A stretch of 45,016 nucleotides of DNA from assembly GCA_031546845.1 (NCBI GenBank), contig JAVBJT010000033.1:1-45016 (forward strand), written 5' to 3'. Position 1 is the first letter of the stretch; every line of letters begins with the position of its first letter. The DNA is from Azoarcus sp031546845 (lineage in GTDB: Bacteria; Pseudomonadota; Gammaproteobacteria; Burkholderiales; Rhodocyclaceae). The notes beneath the pieces are model-generated. The model was not told the origin of the DNA. It saw only the letters and a list, made by a program, of their open reading frames with translations, and made no database searches. A program made the position numbers and the translations under genes. Shown piece after piece: positions 1 to 8,200 of this stretch.

Positions 1-2579
1 AGCCGCCGACGACTGAACCGCCGACGACCGAGCCGCCGACGACTGAACCGCCGACGACCGAGCCGCCGACGACTGAACCGCCGACGACCGAACCGCCGAC
101 GACCGAACCGCCGACGACCGAACCGCCGACGACCGAACCGCCGACGACCGAACCGCCGACGACCGAACCGCCGACGACCGAACCGCCGACGACCGAGCCG
201 CCGACCCAAGAGCCGCCAACCGCGGACGATGGGAAGGTCACGGGCGTTGAAGATACGAAGTTCACCTTCGGGTGGTCCGACTTCCACGTAAGCGATGGAG
301 GTTCGCCCGCCACCGGCATCAAGATCACCAGCCTGCCGGCTGAGGGAACGCTCTTCAACAACGGCGTTGCCGTTACCGTCGGCACGGTCGTCAGCAAAGC
401 GGATATCGATGCTGGCAAGCTCGTGTTCAAGCCAGATGCCAATGAGTCGAGCTCTCCGGATTTCCATAATCCGGGCATGGGTAATGGGCATGATGACTAT
501 GCCCAGTTCGGCTTCAAGCCCACGGATGGTGTCCACGAAGGGCCTGCGGCGACGATGACGATCGACATTACCCCGGTGGCCGACGCGCCCGCGCTGACTG
601 TCGGGGTGACTACCCATGTCGATGGCACGGACATGGGGAACGTGTGGGGCAAGGTGGACGGAAAGAACGTCCTCGACCAGTTTGGCGACGGCAAAACCGG
701 CACAGCGCCCGCCACGCCGCCATCCACCAGCGGTGGCACTTACAGCCTGGATCTCGTCACGGTCAGCGAAAAGCACTTCGTTACCGACGGTTCTGGCGAT
801 CAGGTGCTGTCGTCCGCCTCTCAAGCCAACATCTATACCGACACTTATGGCACCGGTAGCGGCGCGTTTACCCGGATCGGGATAACCGGCGATACCAGTG
901 GGGTGAATCTGGATGCCGCGGCGAAGCAGCAGCTTGGCTATGACTACGCGGCGAACCATGGCGCTGGCGGTTCTGAGGAGATGATTCTCGACTTCAAGTG
1001 CACCGTGACAAGCGCCAAGGTCGAGGTTTCCAACCTGCTCTACAACGAAAAAGTGGTGGATTTGAGCAAGGGTGGTAGCACGTGGGCCGATCCGGCGACA
1101 GGTAAAGCGCCGGGGTATTTCGTCGAGCAAGGTATCTATGAGCTTTACCGCAACGGCGTACTGGTCAAGACCGGAACGTTCGAAGGTGAAACGTCCGGTA
1201 CGAAAAAGCAGTTGCTGGCGATCGACGGGCCGGGTGACGGCGGTGGATTCGACCAGATCGTTTTCAAGGCGTCCGATACGTATGCGGCGCTTTTGGATAC
1301 CAAGAACCAGGTCGTATGGAAAACCGAGGGCTATACCACCGACTACACCACCGGCGTGACGACTTACCACGACCCATTTACGGGTACGCCGGCAGGTATT
1401 GGGACGGCTCTTTGCCCCGATACCAATGCCACGGTTCAGCATCTGGCCGCCGATGGGCATGCGAGGGATGCCAATGGCTTCATTGATCATGACACGGCAC
1501 GCGCTGAAACCGCGCGGACCGGCGATGGCAGCGATTACTTCGTTTCCAACGTGGTCTACACGGGTATCGATAAGCCAACCTACAGCTACACAGTGGATAT
1601 CGACGCGGCGCGGACGGACACGGATGGCTCGGAAACGCTGTCGTCGGTGACGATCAGCGGTCTGATCCCCGCGGGTTCGACGCTGGCGGGCTTGGCTGCG
1701 GGCACGGTGCTGAGCGATGGAGTTCACACCGTTACGATCGGGGCTGGCGGGGGTAGCTGGCTGGTGCCGTCGTTCTGGGATCTCAACCATCTGACGATTA
1801 CCGTGCCAGGTACCGAGGCGGCAGCCCACGGCAACTTCACGATTACTCTCCCGGCAGGGCATGCGGCAGGGTTGGAACTGGATGTGTCGGTGACATCGAC
1901 CGAGATCGGGGGGGTGGATTCGGTGACAACCGATCTTCACGTCACCGCTTCGAGCGCCGATGGGGCGACGGTGACGGAAACGGATCCGGGTTCTCAGGAC
2001 GGTGTCGATGGCCATGGCTTTGCCATGATGGGTGCCATGCATACGTCGGCGGATGGTCATGATGCCGATCATGGCTCGACGGCTGCAGGCGATCACACGG
2101 CTGAAGGGACGATACCGGTCGGTACGACGGCGGCAAGCACCGATGCACAGCACGACGTGGTTGGGTCTGCCACTAACCCAGAAGGTGGAAGCGCCGCCCA
2201 TTCGCCGCTGAGCGGCTTGCTCGACGAAGACACGTTTGTGCTGAAGCTGGGCGATCCGTCATCGACAGCGGGCAGCACGACGGAGACAACGCAGGACAGT
2301 GCTCCGGCGGGCCATAATGTGCTGGGGGATGCTTCGGCGGCGGGTTCGATGAGAATCGAGGATCTGCTGGATGGGCACGGCGAGGGCAGCCTTGATCAGT
2401 ACCTGCCCGAGTCGCATACTCCCATTGCAACGGCGGCACCCACCGCGACAACCGCTCCGGCGGACGGTGGTCACAGTGGCGGCGCCACGGGGCCGGCGGA
2501 TCTGGATATGCACGATTTGGCCAGCGCCTTGTCTCACCCAACGCCGACGCTGGCGCCGGGTGGACACGGTGATTTCTAA
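1..2579 (+). CDS. large secreted repeat adhesin, C-terminal part (LapA/BapA-like), 5' end outside window
   Basis: The frame is open from the left edge, so the first ATG at 423 is internal and 858 residues are visible. Order: about 13 PPTTE repeats (3-197), one PPTQE, then a cadherin/Ig-like repeat with the pattern GIKITSLPAEGTL...NGVAVTVG...ADIDAGKLVFKP, of a kind common in type I-secreted adhesins. A unique beta-rich domain follows (about 720-1550), then a second repeat-like domain (about 1570-1950, TISGLIPAGSTL). The tail is His/Asp/Gly rich and ends with DEDTFVLKLGD, MRIEDLLDGHGEGSLDQYL and a low-complexity Ala/Thr/Pro/Gly end. The DEDTF and LDQYL segments resemble the start of the type I secretion C-terminal domain of VCA0849-like proteins. 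Nearby LapD, LapG and TolC-type genes support a cell-surface biofilm adhesin. The N-terminal retention module and LapG cleavage site would lie upstream. The adhesin role is well supported; its ligand is unknown. Confidence 0.85.
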   Translation, partial: PPTTEPPTTEPPTTEPPTTEPPTTEPPTTEPPTTEPPTTEPPTTEPPTTEPPTTEPPTTEPPTTEPPTQEPPTADDGKVTGVEDTKFTFGWSDFHVSDGGSPATGIKITSLPAEGTLFNNGVAVTVGTVVSKADIDAGKLVFKPDANESSSPDFHNPGMGNGHDDYAQFGFKPTDGVHEGPAATMTIDITPVADAPALTVGVTTHVDGTDMGNVWGKVDGKNVLDQFGDGKTGTAPATPPSTSGGTYSLDLVTVSEKHFVTDGSGDQVLSSASQANIYTDTYGTGSGAFTRIGITGDTSGVNLDAAAKQQLGYDYAANHGAGGSEEMILDFKCTVTSAKVEVSNLLYNEKVVDLSKGGSTWADPATGKAPGYFVEQGIYELYRNGVLVKTGTFEGETSGTKKQLLAIDGPGDGGGFDQIVFKASDTYAALLDTKNQVVWKTEGYTTDYTTGVTTYHDPFTGTPAGIGTALCPDTNATVQHLAADGHARDANGFIDHDTARAETARTGDGSDYFVSNVVYTGIDKPTYSYTVDIDAARTDTDGSETLSSVTISGLIPAGSTLAGLAAGTVLSDGVHTVTIGAGGGSWLVPSFWDLNHLTITVPGTEAAAHGNFTITLPAGHAAGLELDVSVTSTEIGGVDSVTTDLHVTASSADGATVTETDPGSQDGVDGHGFAMMGAMHTSADGHDADHGSTAAGDHTAEGTIPVGTTAASTDAQHDVVGSATNPEGGSAAHSPLSGLLDEDTFVLKLGDPSSTAGSTTETTQDSAPAGHNVLGDASAAGSMRIEDLLDGHGEGSLDQYLPESHTPIATAAPTATTAPADGGHSGGATGPADLDMHDLASALSHPTPTLAPGGHGDF
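3..227 (+). repeat. 15-bp in-frame tandem repeat encoding PPTTE
   Basis: Thirteen consecutive 15-bp units (consensus ccgccgacgaccgaa) occupy 3-197, followed by degenerate PPTQE (198-212) and PPTAD (213-227) units. Units 1-5 alternate between act-gaa and acc-gag endings, giving a 30-bp higher-order period. Later units are nearly identical acc-gaa copies. The array touches the left edge and probably continues upstream. It should form an extended, rigid, negatively charged Pro/Thr-rich stalk. The length is a multiple of three per unit, so copy-number change would keep the frame. Confidence 0.97.
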
Positions 2580-2596
2580 TCCGTAGCGGGTGTTGC

Positions 2597-2628
2597 GCGC
2601 GGCCGCCTTTTTGGTGGCCGCGCTTTTT
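2597..2628 (+). terminator. intrinsic terminator after the adhesin gene
   Basis: An 11-bp GC-rich stem (2597-2607 with 2613-2623, one G-T pair) with a TTTTT loop is followed by TTTTT at 2624-2628. It begins 17 bases after the adhesin stop codon. Confidence 0.85.
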
Positions 2629-2650
2629 GCTTTGTTGCGAGGGCAAGAAA

Positions 2651-2995
2651 CTGAAGCTCTATCTGAAACGCGATGCGGCTGGTCAGGTGCTTGCGGTCAG
2701 CCGCACGGCGGAAGCTGGTTTCGACGAGGAAACGACGGCGAACGCCCCCGAGGTGGTGGCCTTGCTTGGTCAAGGCGCCTGCCAGAACGGTGGCGGGCAC
2801 GAGGCGTTGGCGGCGTCGGACATGCGCTTGGTGCGCGTGTTGGAGGACGTGATCGATTTGTTGATCCAGCGTGGCCTGATCCGTTTTACCGATTTGCCGC
2901 AAAACGCGCAAAGCAAGTTGCTTGAGCGTAAATCGCTACGGGCGCAGATCCATGGCCTCGATATACTGGACGATACGGACGAGGGACTGATCTGA
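2651..2995 (+). CDS. small conserved protein of the 'tryptophan synthase subunit beta-like' family
   Basis: About 114 residues of unknown function. The pattern LYLKRDAAGQVLAVS, then AASDMRLVRVLEDVIDLL and GLIRFTDLPQNAQSKLLERKSLR, matches a short proteobacterial family that databases name tryptophan synthase subunit beta-like. It carries none of the PLP-enzyme motifs, so the name says nothing about function. The start is uncertain. Family similarity begins at the CTG codon at 2651, which has GAGGG at 2639-2643 with a 7-base spacer. The only other upstream candidate is TTG at 2627, which lies in the T-tract of the adhesin terminator and would add eight residues. No ATG is available. The gene sits alone between the adhesin terminator and the glycosyltransferase fusion. 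Confidence 0.7.
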   Translation: MKLYLKRDAAGQVLAVSRTAEAGFDEETTANAPEVVALLGQGACQNGGGHEALAASDMRLVRVLEDVIDLLIQRGLIRFTDLPQNAQSKLLERKSLRAQIHGLDILDDTDEGLI

Positions 2996-3078
2996 GCGCC
3001 GCCGCGGCCGGCGGTGTTCGGCGGTTTTGCCGCTTATTCGGCGGATTTCACGCGCGATCTTGCCGTGCCTGAGCCTTT

Positions 3079-4623
3079 ATGACCTTACCGCGAATTTTCG
3101 TTTCTATCGCGTGCTACCGGGATGCCGAATGTCCGCATACCTTGGCGAGCTTGTTTTCCCAGGCGCTTCATCCCGAGCGTGTTTTTGCCGGGGTGTTATG
3201 GCAGCTCATTCCGGGGGATGACGATGATTGCACGGAAATCCCCGCTTCCGTGCCAATCGCGCAAGTCCGGGAGCGGCGCGTTCATGCGAATGAGAGTAAA
3301 GGAGCCTGTTGGGCGCGCCATCACATTCTTGCCGATTTGTGGCGCGGCGAGGAGTTCGTGTTGCAGATCGATAGCCACACGCGCTTTTCTCCGGGGTGGG
3401 ATGAACGCTTCATCGACATGCTGCATGCCTGCCCTTCGCCACGGGCGGTGCTGAGTTCTTACCCCGTTCCTTATACGCCCCCCGATCTGTTGGGCGATCC
3501 CAGGATGCCCATCCAGGTTGCAAAACAATTCAACGACCAGGGGGTGCTGATTCTGCATTCCCGCGTGCTGCCTTACGAGATGCGGCCGCCGGTTCCGTTG
3601 CCGTCGGCTTTTGTCGGCGCTGGTTGTCTGTTCGCACCGGGAGAGGCGCTGGCGGAAGTGCCGTACGACCCCCGGCTGTATTTTCACGGCGAGGAAATCA
3701 CCATGGCCGCGCGTTTGTGGACGCACGGCTGGGATTTGTTCACGCCGAACGATATTTTGCTTTACCACGATTATCGCAATGCGACCCGGCCCCGGCACTG
3801 GAGCGATAACCGCGACTGGCCGACGATGAGCACGCGCGCGGCGATGCGCTTGCGTTGCCTGCTCGCCCGCGAGACAGCTTCCGATCCGCTCGCGGTGGAG
3901 GAGATCGAGCGCTATGGCTTGGGAGCGGCAAGGACGCTAGAGGAATATGAGGCTTACGCCGATCTTGATTTCTGCCGCCGGGTAATTGGGCCGCGTGCAC
4001 AGGATGGGCGTTTTCCGCTGGCGCCGGATGTGGCGGCACAGGCCAGGGCGCGCGTATTCACGGGCATATTCGAGAATAATGGTTGGGGGCGTGCGGAAAC
4101 GCGTAGCGGCCCTGGATCGACTTTGACGGCGACCGCCGCCATGCGCGAGGCACTGCACGAGGTTTTCGCCGAACTGGGCGTGCGCTCCGTGCTCGATGTC
4201 GGCTGTGGCGATTTGAACTGGATCGCGCATTGCCTCAACGGGGTGGATTTGTATCTCGGCATCGATGTTTCGCCAGCGATTATCGCTTACAACATTGAAC
4301 TGTACGGACGGCGCAAAGGGGTGTTCTTTAATGTCGCCGACGTGGTGAGCGACGCGCTGCCACGCGTCGACGCCGTGCTGTGCCGGCACGTGTTTACCCA
4401 TCTGCCGAACCGCGATGTTGCCGCCGCGCTGGAGAATCTACGTCGCAGCGGCGCTTCCTACCTCATTGCAACCTGCCACAAAGGGGTGCCGAACGCCGAC
4501 ATCGAACCGGGGAAATGGCGGGCGCTCGATCTCGAAGCTTTGCCGTTCCAGTTGCCGGCGCCGATCCGGACGATTGCGGATGGCACAGGGGTCGAACTGC
4601 GCGTGTGGGACATGCGCGCCTAG
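3079..4623 (+). CDS. glycosyltransferase (GlcNAc-type) fused to SAM-dependent methyltransferase
   Basis: 514 residues in two domains. Residues 1 to about 310 look like the GlcNAc-transferase family (Pfam PF11397): IFVSIACYRDAECPHTL at 6-22, ESKGACWARH at 72-81, a DSH metal/nucleotide motif at 98-100 in LQIDSHTRF, PGWDER at 105-110 and HGEEI at 203-207. Eukaryotic and bacterial relatives add GlcNAc to proteins. Residues about 330-514 form a class I methyltransferase, with the family signature WGRAETRSGPGSTL and the SAM-binding motif LDVGCGDLNW at 372-381. No signal peptide or membrane segment is seen, so the protein should be cytoplasmic. It lies between the adhesin and lapD, which makes adhesin or surface-glycan modification an attractive but unproven role. 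It is convergent with lapD. Confidence 0.85.
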   Translation: MTLPRIFVSIACYRDAECPHTLASLFSQALHPERVFAGVLWQLIPGDDDDCTEIPASVPIAQVRERRVHANESKGACWARHHILADLWRGEEFVLQIDSHTRFSPGWDERFIDMLHACPSPRAVLSSYPVPYTPPDLLGDPRMPIQVAKQFNDQGVLILHSRVLPYEMRPPVPLPSAFVGAGCLFAPGEALAEVPYDPRLYFHGEEITMAARLWTHGWDLFTPNDILLYHDYRNATRPRHWSDNRDWPTMSTRAAMRLRCLLARETASDPLAVEEIERYGLGAARTLEEYEAYADLDFCRRVIGPRAQDGRFPLAPDVAAQARARVFTGIFENNGWGRAETRSGPGSTLTATAAMREALHEVFAELGVRSVLDVGCGDLNWIAHCLNGVDLYLGIDVSPAIIAYNIELYGRRKGVFFNVADVVSDALPRVDAVLCRHVFTHLPNRDVAAALENLRRSGASYLIATCHKGVPNADIEPGKWRALDLEALPFQLPAPIRTIADGTGVELRVWDMRA

Positions 4624-4808
4624 AAACGGTTGTTGACCGCTCGGTGCAAGCGACAATCCGAAAGCCATGCCTGATTGGCGGTTCGGCTTCGGCGTTCGAT
4701 TGAATTGCGCGCAAACAGCATGGACGTCGCTGAGTCAATACAGATGACGCCCGGCCAGTCGGAATGCACGCATCGAAAAGCGGCGGAAAAAGTCCGGAAA
4801 AGGTTTGT

Positions 4809-6713
4809 TCAAGCCAGCCGGATCGCCGGTCCCGTCATACCGTCGATGCCCAGGCCCGGCAGGCATTCCCGTTCCGCATCGGTTGCCACGCCCTCGGCGA
4901 TGATGAGCATGCCGATGGAGTGCGCCAGCGTGCACAGGCCGCGCAGAATGGCTTGGTTGCCGGTATCGCTGTCGATGCCGCGGATAATCGCGGCGTCGAC
5001 CTTGACGTAATCGAGGCCAAGGTTGTGCAGGTCGGCGATATGCGTGAAGGTGGCGCCGACGTGCTCGATGCCGAGCCGGCAGCCAAGCGGGTGCAGCGCT
5101 ACGCAGAGCGCACGGAATTCGGCGACGTGGCGCAGCGCGCCGTGCGCGGGGAGCTCGATCCACAACTTGCGCGCTTGTACTGGCGATTGCTGCAACAAGG
5201 CGAACAATTCGCTGCGGTGCGCCGCGTCGCGCAGCGTTTCCGGCGATAGGTTGATGCCGATCTCCATGTCGTTGGCAGCGATTTGCGCCAGCGCGGCACG
5301 GGCCACGGCCAGGTCGACGGCGCCGGTCATGTTTTGGCGCGCGGCCCAAGGCATGAAGTAACCCGCGGTATGCCAGTCGCCGTCCAGGTAGAGGCGTGCC
5401 GGCGCTTCAAAGTGGAGTACATGCCCTGTGGCCGAAATCGCTGGGTAGCTGCCCAGGCGCACGCCGTGTTCGGCCAGCGCCTGCTTCAGCACGTCGCGCC
5501 ACTGCGTTTGAACGAGGCGCGTGGATGCCGTGGTGTCGGCGGCAATGTTCTGTGCGCGCGGGCCAGCCTGTTCGGCGGCGGCCAAGGCGCCATCGACGCG
5601 GGTGAGCAATTCCGCGCGGGTTTCGCCCGCGGCGTAAGTGCAGGCGCCAATGGGAAGCGCCAGGGGGGCGCGTTGCGGGTCGGCATCGAGCCAGGTGTGC
5701 AGATGGGCGGCGAGGTTGGCGGCAAGCGAACCGGGGTCTTCCGCGCCGGGCGCGAGAAGGGCGAGATCGGTACCGTTGAGACGGCCCGCGGTCCAGTCGG
5801 TTTGCTCGATGGTGCTTTGCAGCCGTGCGGCGAGTTCGGCCAGCAGTACGTCGGCGGCGGCGCGTCCGAGCCGGCGGTTGAGTTCGGCGAGATCGCCTAT
5901 GCGGGCAATCAAAAGGGCGCCGCCGGCGTGTGCGTCTTCGCGTTCGAGCGCGGTGTCGACGTGTCTGAAGAATTGTTCACGATTGAACAGTTGAGTGAGC
6001 GGATCGAGCTGTGTTTGGCGGCGCAATTGTTCGAGGCGTGCGGTTTCCTCCTCCATCATCGTCTGTACCCGCCCGGAAAGCGTGTTCATTGCCCGTACCA
6101 CGCTGCGGAATTCGCGCGTGGCGGGTTCGGGTGTGATGATGAAGCGGCGCCCGCCGATCGCTTCGGCCTGGGCGACGACGAGATCGAGCGGACGGGTAAT
6201 GAATTTGAGTACGAATGTGCCGATCAACCCGGTCACGATCGCGCCGACGATGAACCATAGCAGCATCTGCTGGGTGCCGACCCACAGAGCCTCATATGCG
6301 TAGCGGCTATGGCTTTCCAAGGTCAGCGTGCCGAATTGGTGCCAGCCGTCTTGCACCTGTGCGACGCCGGGGCGGGGGTTGATCGGGATCAGACGCATGA
6401 ACCAATCGGGTGCGTTGGGGCGAACGCCGTCATATTCGCGCGTGACCATGACGGAGCCATCGGGCGCGACAAGATCGATGTGCCGGTAATGCCCGGCGTC
6501 GAACTGGGCGGCAATCTGCAATTCGACCGTTACGGGATCCTTCGGCATTTGCGACAAGGACAACGCGAGTGAGGTAGCGTTATCCATGTTTTTTACGTCG
6601 AGTTGCTGTTCGAGATAACGATGGGCCGCCAAAGTGCTGACGACCAGGCTGCCGCCGAAGGATAGGCTGGTGACCAGGGCAATCGCTATCCAGAGTTGCT
6701 TGATCAAAGACAT
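4809..6713 (-). CDS. lapD: LapD-type inside-out c-di-GMP receptor (degenerate GGDEF and EAL)
   Basis: 634 residues. It has TM1 at about 7-29, a periplasmic LapD/MoxY N-terminal domain to about 148, TM2 at about 149-170 and HAMP at 171-222. A GGDEF domain follows whose active motif is replaced by LNGTD (312-316), then an EAL domain in which EAL reads EAP (436-438, HFEAPAR). Both catalytic sites look dead, as expected of a receptor rather than an enzyme. W124 in QDGWHQFG matches the periplasmic tryptophan that Pseudomonas LapD uses to hold LapG. In the known system, c-di-GMP binding to the EAL domain makes the periplasmic domain sequester LapG and spares the adhesin. The gene lies about 100 bp downstream of lapG on the same strand, so the two are probably cotranscribed. 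Confidence 0.93.
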   Translation of the reverse strand: MSLIKQLWIAIALVTSLSFGGSLVVSTLAAHRYLEQQLDVKNMDNATSLALSLSQMPKDPVTVELQIAAQFDAGHYRHIDLVAPDGSVMVTREYDGVRPNAPDWFMRLIPINPRPGVAQVQDGWHQFGTLTLESHSRYAYEALWVGTQQMLLWFIVGAIVTGLIGTFVLKFITRPLDLVVAQAEAIGGRRFIITPEPATREFRSVVRAMNTLSGRVQTMMEEETARLEQLRRQTQLDPLTQLFNREQFFRHVDTALEREDAHAGGALLIARIGDLAELNRRLGRAAADVLLAELAARLQSTIEQTDWTAGRLNGTDLALLAPGAEDPGSLAANLAAHLHTWLDADPQRAPLALPIGACTYAAGETRAELLTRVDGALAAAEQAGPRAQNIAADTTASTRLVQTQWRDVLKQALAEHGVRLGSYPAISATGHVLHFEAPARLYLDGDWHTAGYFMPWAARQNMTGAVDLAVARAALAQIAANDMEIGINLSPETLRDAAHRSELFALLQQSPVQARKLWIELPAHGALRHVAEFRALCVALHPLGCRLGIEHVGATFTHIADLHNLGLDYVKVDAAIIRGIDSDTGNQAILRGLCTLAHSIGMLIIAEGVATDAERECLPGLGIDGMTGPAIRLA

Positions 6714-6813
6714 GGGTATTCGCGTCCGAGGAGATAGAGGTGCGGCGGTGATTGCGTGCGCGAGACTATTCGCGGTGCTGATGGAGGACTGATGGCATGG
6801 TGTGGGATTCGAT

Positions 6814-7533
6814 TCATTGCAATCCCTCCCGGTGCATGCGGTCGATGACGTCGCGCCAGCGTGACAGGCGGGTGGTCGGGTCGGCCGAGGAGCTTTGCGC
6901 GCCGCCGGCCCATAAGCCTTCCATGTTGAAACTGAACACGGGGAAAAGGTCGGTGCGGCGCGCGGCGGGGCGGATTTCCTCGATCAGATTGTCGAGAACC
7001 AAGGCTTCGGCCGTCGGCGTGCTGAAATAGCCCAAGACCATGTGCGCTTGCGTGACCCCGCTGCTCGGGCCGCCTATCTGAGCGCGGACATAGATCAACC
7101 GCAGCTTTTCGCCGGGAACGCCGAGCAGCCGCAACGTCATGTACTTGGCAATGGCGAAATCTTCGCAGTCGCCCGCGGCTTTCCCCATTGTTTCCAGTGG
7201 TGTTGCCCAGTAGTCGAGTTGCCCCCAGACCGTCATGTCATCCTCGAAACGGATGCGACGGTTGAAAAAATCGTTAACCCGTTCGAGCTGCTCGTTAACG
7301 TCGGCCTGGCGCGCTTCGTTCATCATCCGCCGCCAAGCGGAAACCGTTTCCTCCGCTTTTGTACCGAAGCGTTCGCGCGCCAGCCGTTGCATGCGATCGA
7401 GATCGGGGTTGGCGACCACGATGCCGATGAGCAATGCGAACACCGCTATCAATCCCGCATAGCACGCGCGCCCGATTTTGTTGTGTCGGGATGGATTACA
7501 GTTGGGCGAATGCGGGCCGGCAAGGATGAGCAT
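6814..7533 (-). CDS. lapG: LapG-type periplasmic cysteine protease (bacterial transglutaminase-like, BTLCP)
   Basis: 239 residues with an N-terminal membrane/signal segment at about 21-41. The BTLCP (PF06035) catalytic triad is visible as C123 (GDCEDFA), H164 (QAHMVLGY) and D181 (LVLDNL). Acidic residues D122, E124 and D125 around the cysteine match the calcium site described for LapG. In Pseudomonas, LapG cuts the N-terminal retention module of LapA and releases the adhesin when c-di-GMP falls. The target here is presumably the adhesin at the left edge, but its N-terminus is not in view. The start at 7533 lacks a strong Shine-Dalgarno sequence and could be slightly off. Confidence 0.93.
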   Translation of the reverse strand: MLILAGPHSPNCNPSRHNKIGRACYAGLIAVFALLIGIVVANPDLDRMQRLARERFGTKAEETVSAWRRMMNEARQADVNEQLERVNDFFNRRIRFEDDMTVWGQLDYWATPLETMGKAAGDCEDFAIAKYMTLRLLGVPGEKLRLIYVRAQIGGPSSGVTQAHMVLGYFSTPTAEALVLDNLIEEIRPAARRTDLFPVFSFNMEGLWAGGAQSSSADPTTRLSRWRDVIDRMHREGLQ

Positions 7534-8200
7534 TGGCGTTTTGGGATCGATATCCCCGACATTATCGGCGATTGTTGCGTGGGAATTGGTCGGCTAGTTC
7601 ACGGGTAGATGCATTTTGGGGGAGAGGTGGGGTGGAGAAGTGCTAAATAATCTATATTGAAATCGATCCAATAGCCTTGTTTTTCATGTGGGTTGTCGGT
7701 TTTTTTTACGTCCCTTGGCAGTCGATTTGGGGGGTGATTGCCTGAAAGGAGACTTTTTGTCACGGGTTCCGGCGGTTAATATAAGCGGTTCTGTGTGCTT
7801 CTGCTCGTTCAGAAGACGTAATATCGCGTATGTTCAGGGTGAATGGGATACCGTTATTTTTGTTGCCGGGTAAGGGTTTTAAGCAGTTTTCGCGGCCAAT
7901 TTTTTAAAGTATGCGGACATGGCTTGATCTATGTCGTTGCTTTTTTTTTGATGAAGAGCGAAATTAGCAATTAACCTACCCATAAGGGTGTGTCGGCAAA
8001 TTTTACACGTATGGAATGCGTGGCGATTTTTCGAGGAACAGAGTGAGTCGAGTCTAGCGCCGCTGGAGGCGTTGAGAATTCGATAATTGAATAGCGCGTG
8101 TACGACTTTGCCGGAAGCATTCCAAGCCTTACCCGGAGAAGAAGTTGAGTGTTTGATGATTTTTGTATCAGTATTGCATAGCAGAGATTGAGGAGCCCCC
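7534..8200. other. AT-richer divergent intergenic region between lapG and the TolC-type gene
   Basis: This 667-bp stretch must contain the promoters for both divergent genes. Base composition is visibly lower in GC than the flanks, especially 7620-7980, with several T-runs. A short inverted repeat (cttctg, 6-base loop, cagaag) lies at 7798-7815. An ATTG...CAAT near-palindrome centred on ATCGAT lies at about 7657-7673. A weak 38-codon plus-strand frame starting with TTG at about 7757 (AAGGAG upstream) ends at 7873. I see no convincing gene and no c-di-GMP-I riboswitch core. AGGAG at 8191-8195 is the ribosome-binding site of the downstream gene. Confidence 0.6.

Noticed and set aside
1..227. 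CRISPR array
   Set aside because: Units are contiguous without spacers and keep one reading frame, so this is a protein-coding tandem repeat.
423..425. ATG 423 as the start of the adhesin
   Set aside because: The frame is open to the left edge and encodes the repeat stalk and the start of an Ig-like domain upstream of this codon.
5283..6260. 325-codon plus-strand frame opposite lapD
   Set aside because: Gly/Arg/Ala-rich without domains; lapD is complete.
7534..8200. c-di-GMP (GEMM) riboswitch in front of the adhesion genes
   Set aside because: The conserved core (GACGCAAAGCC-like) is not present on either strand.
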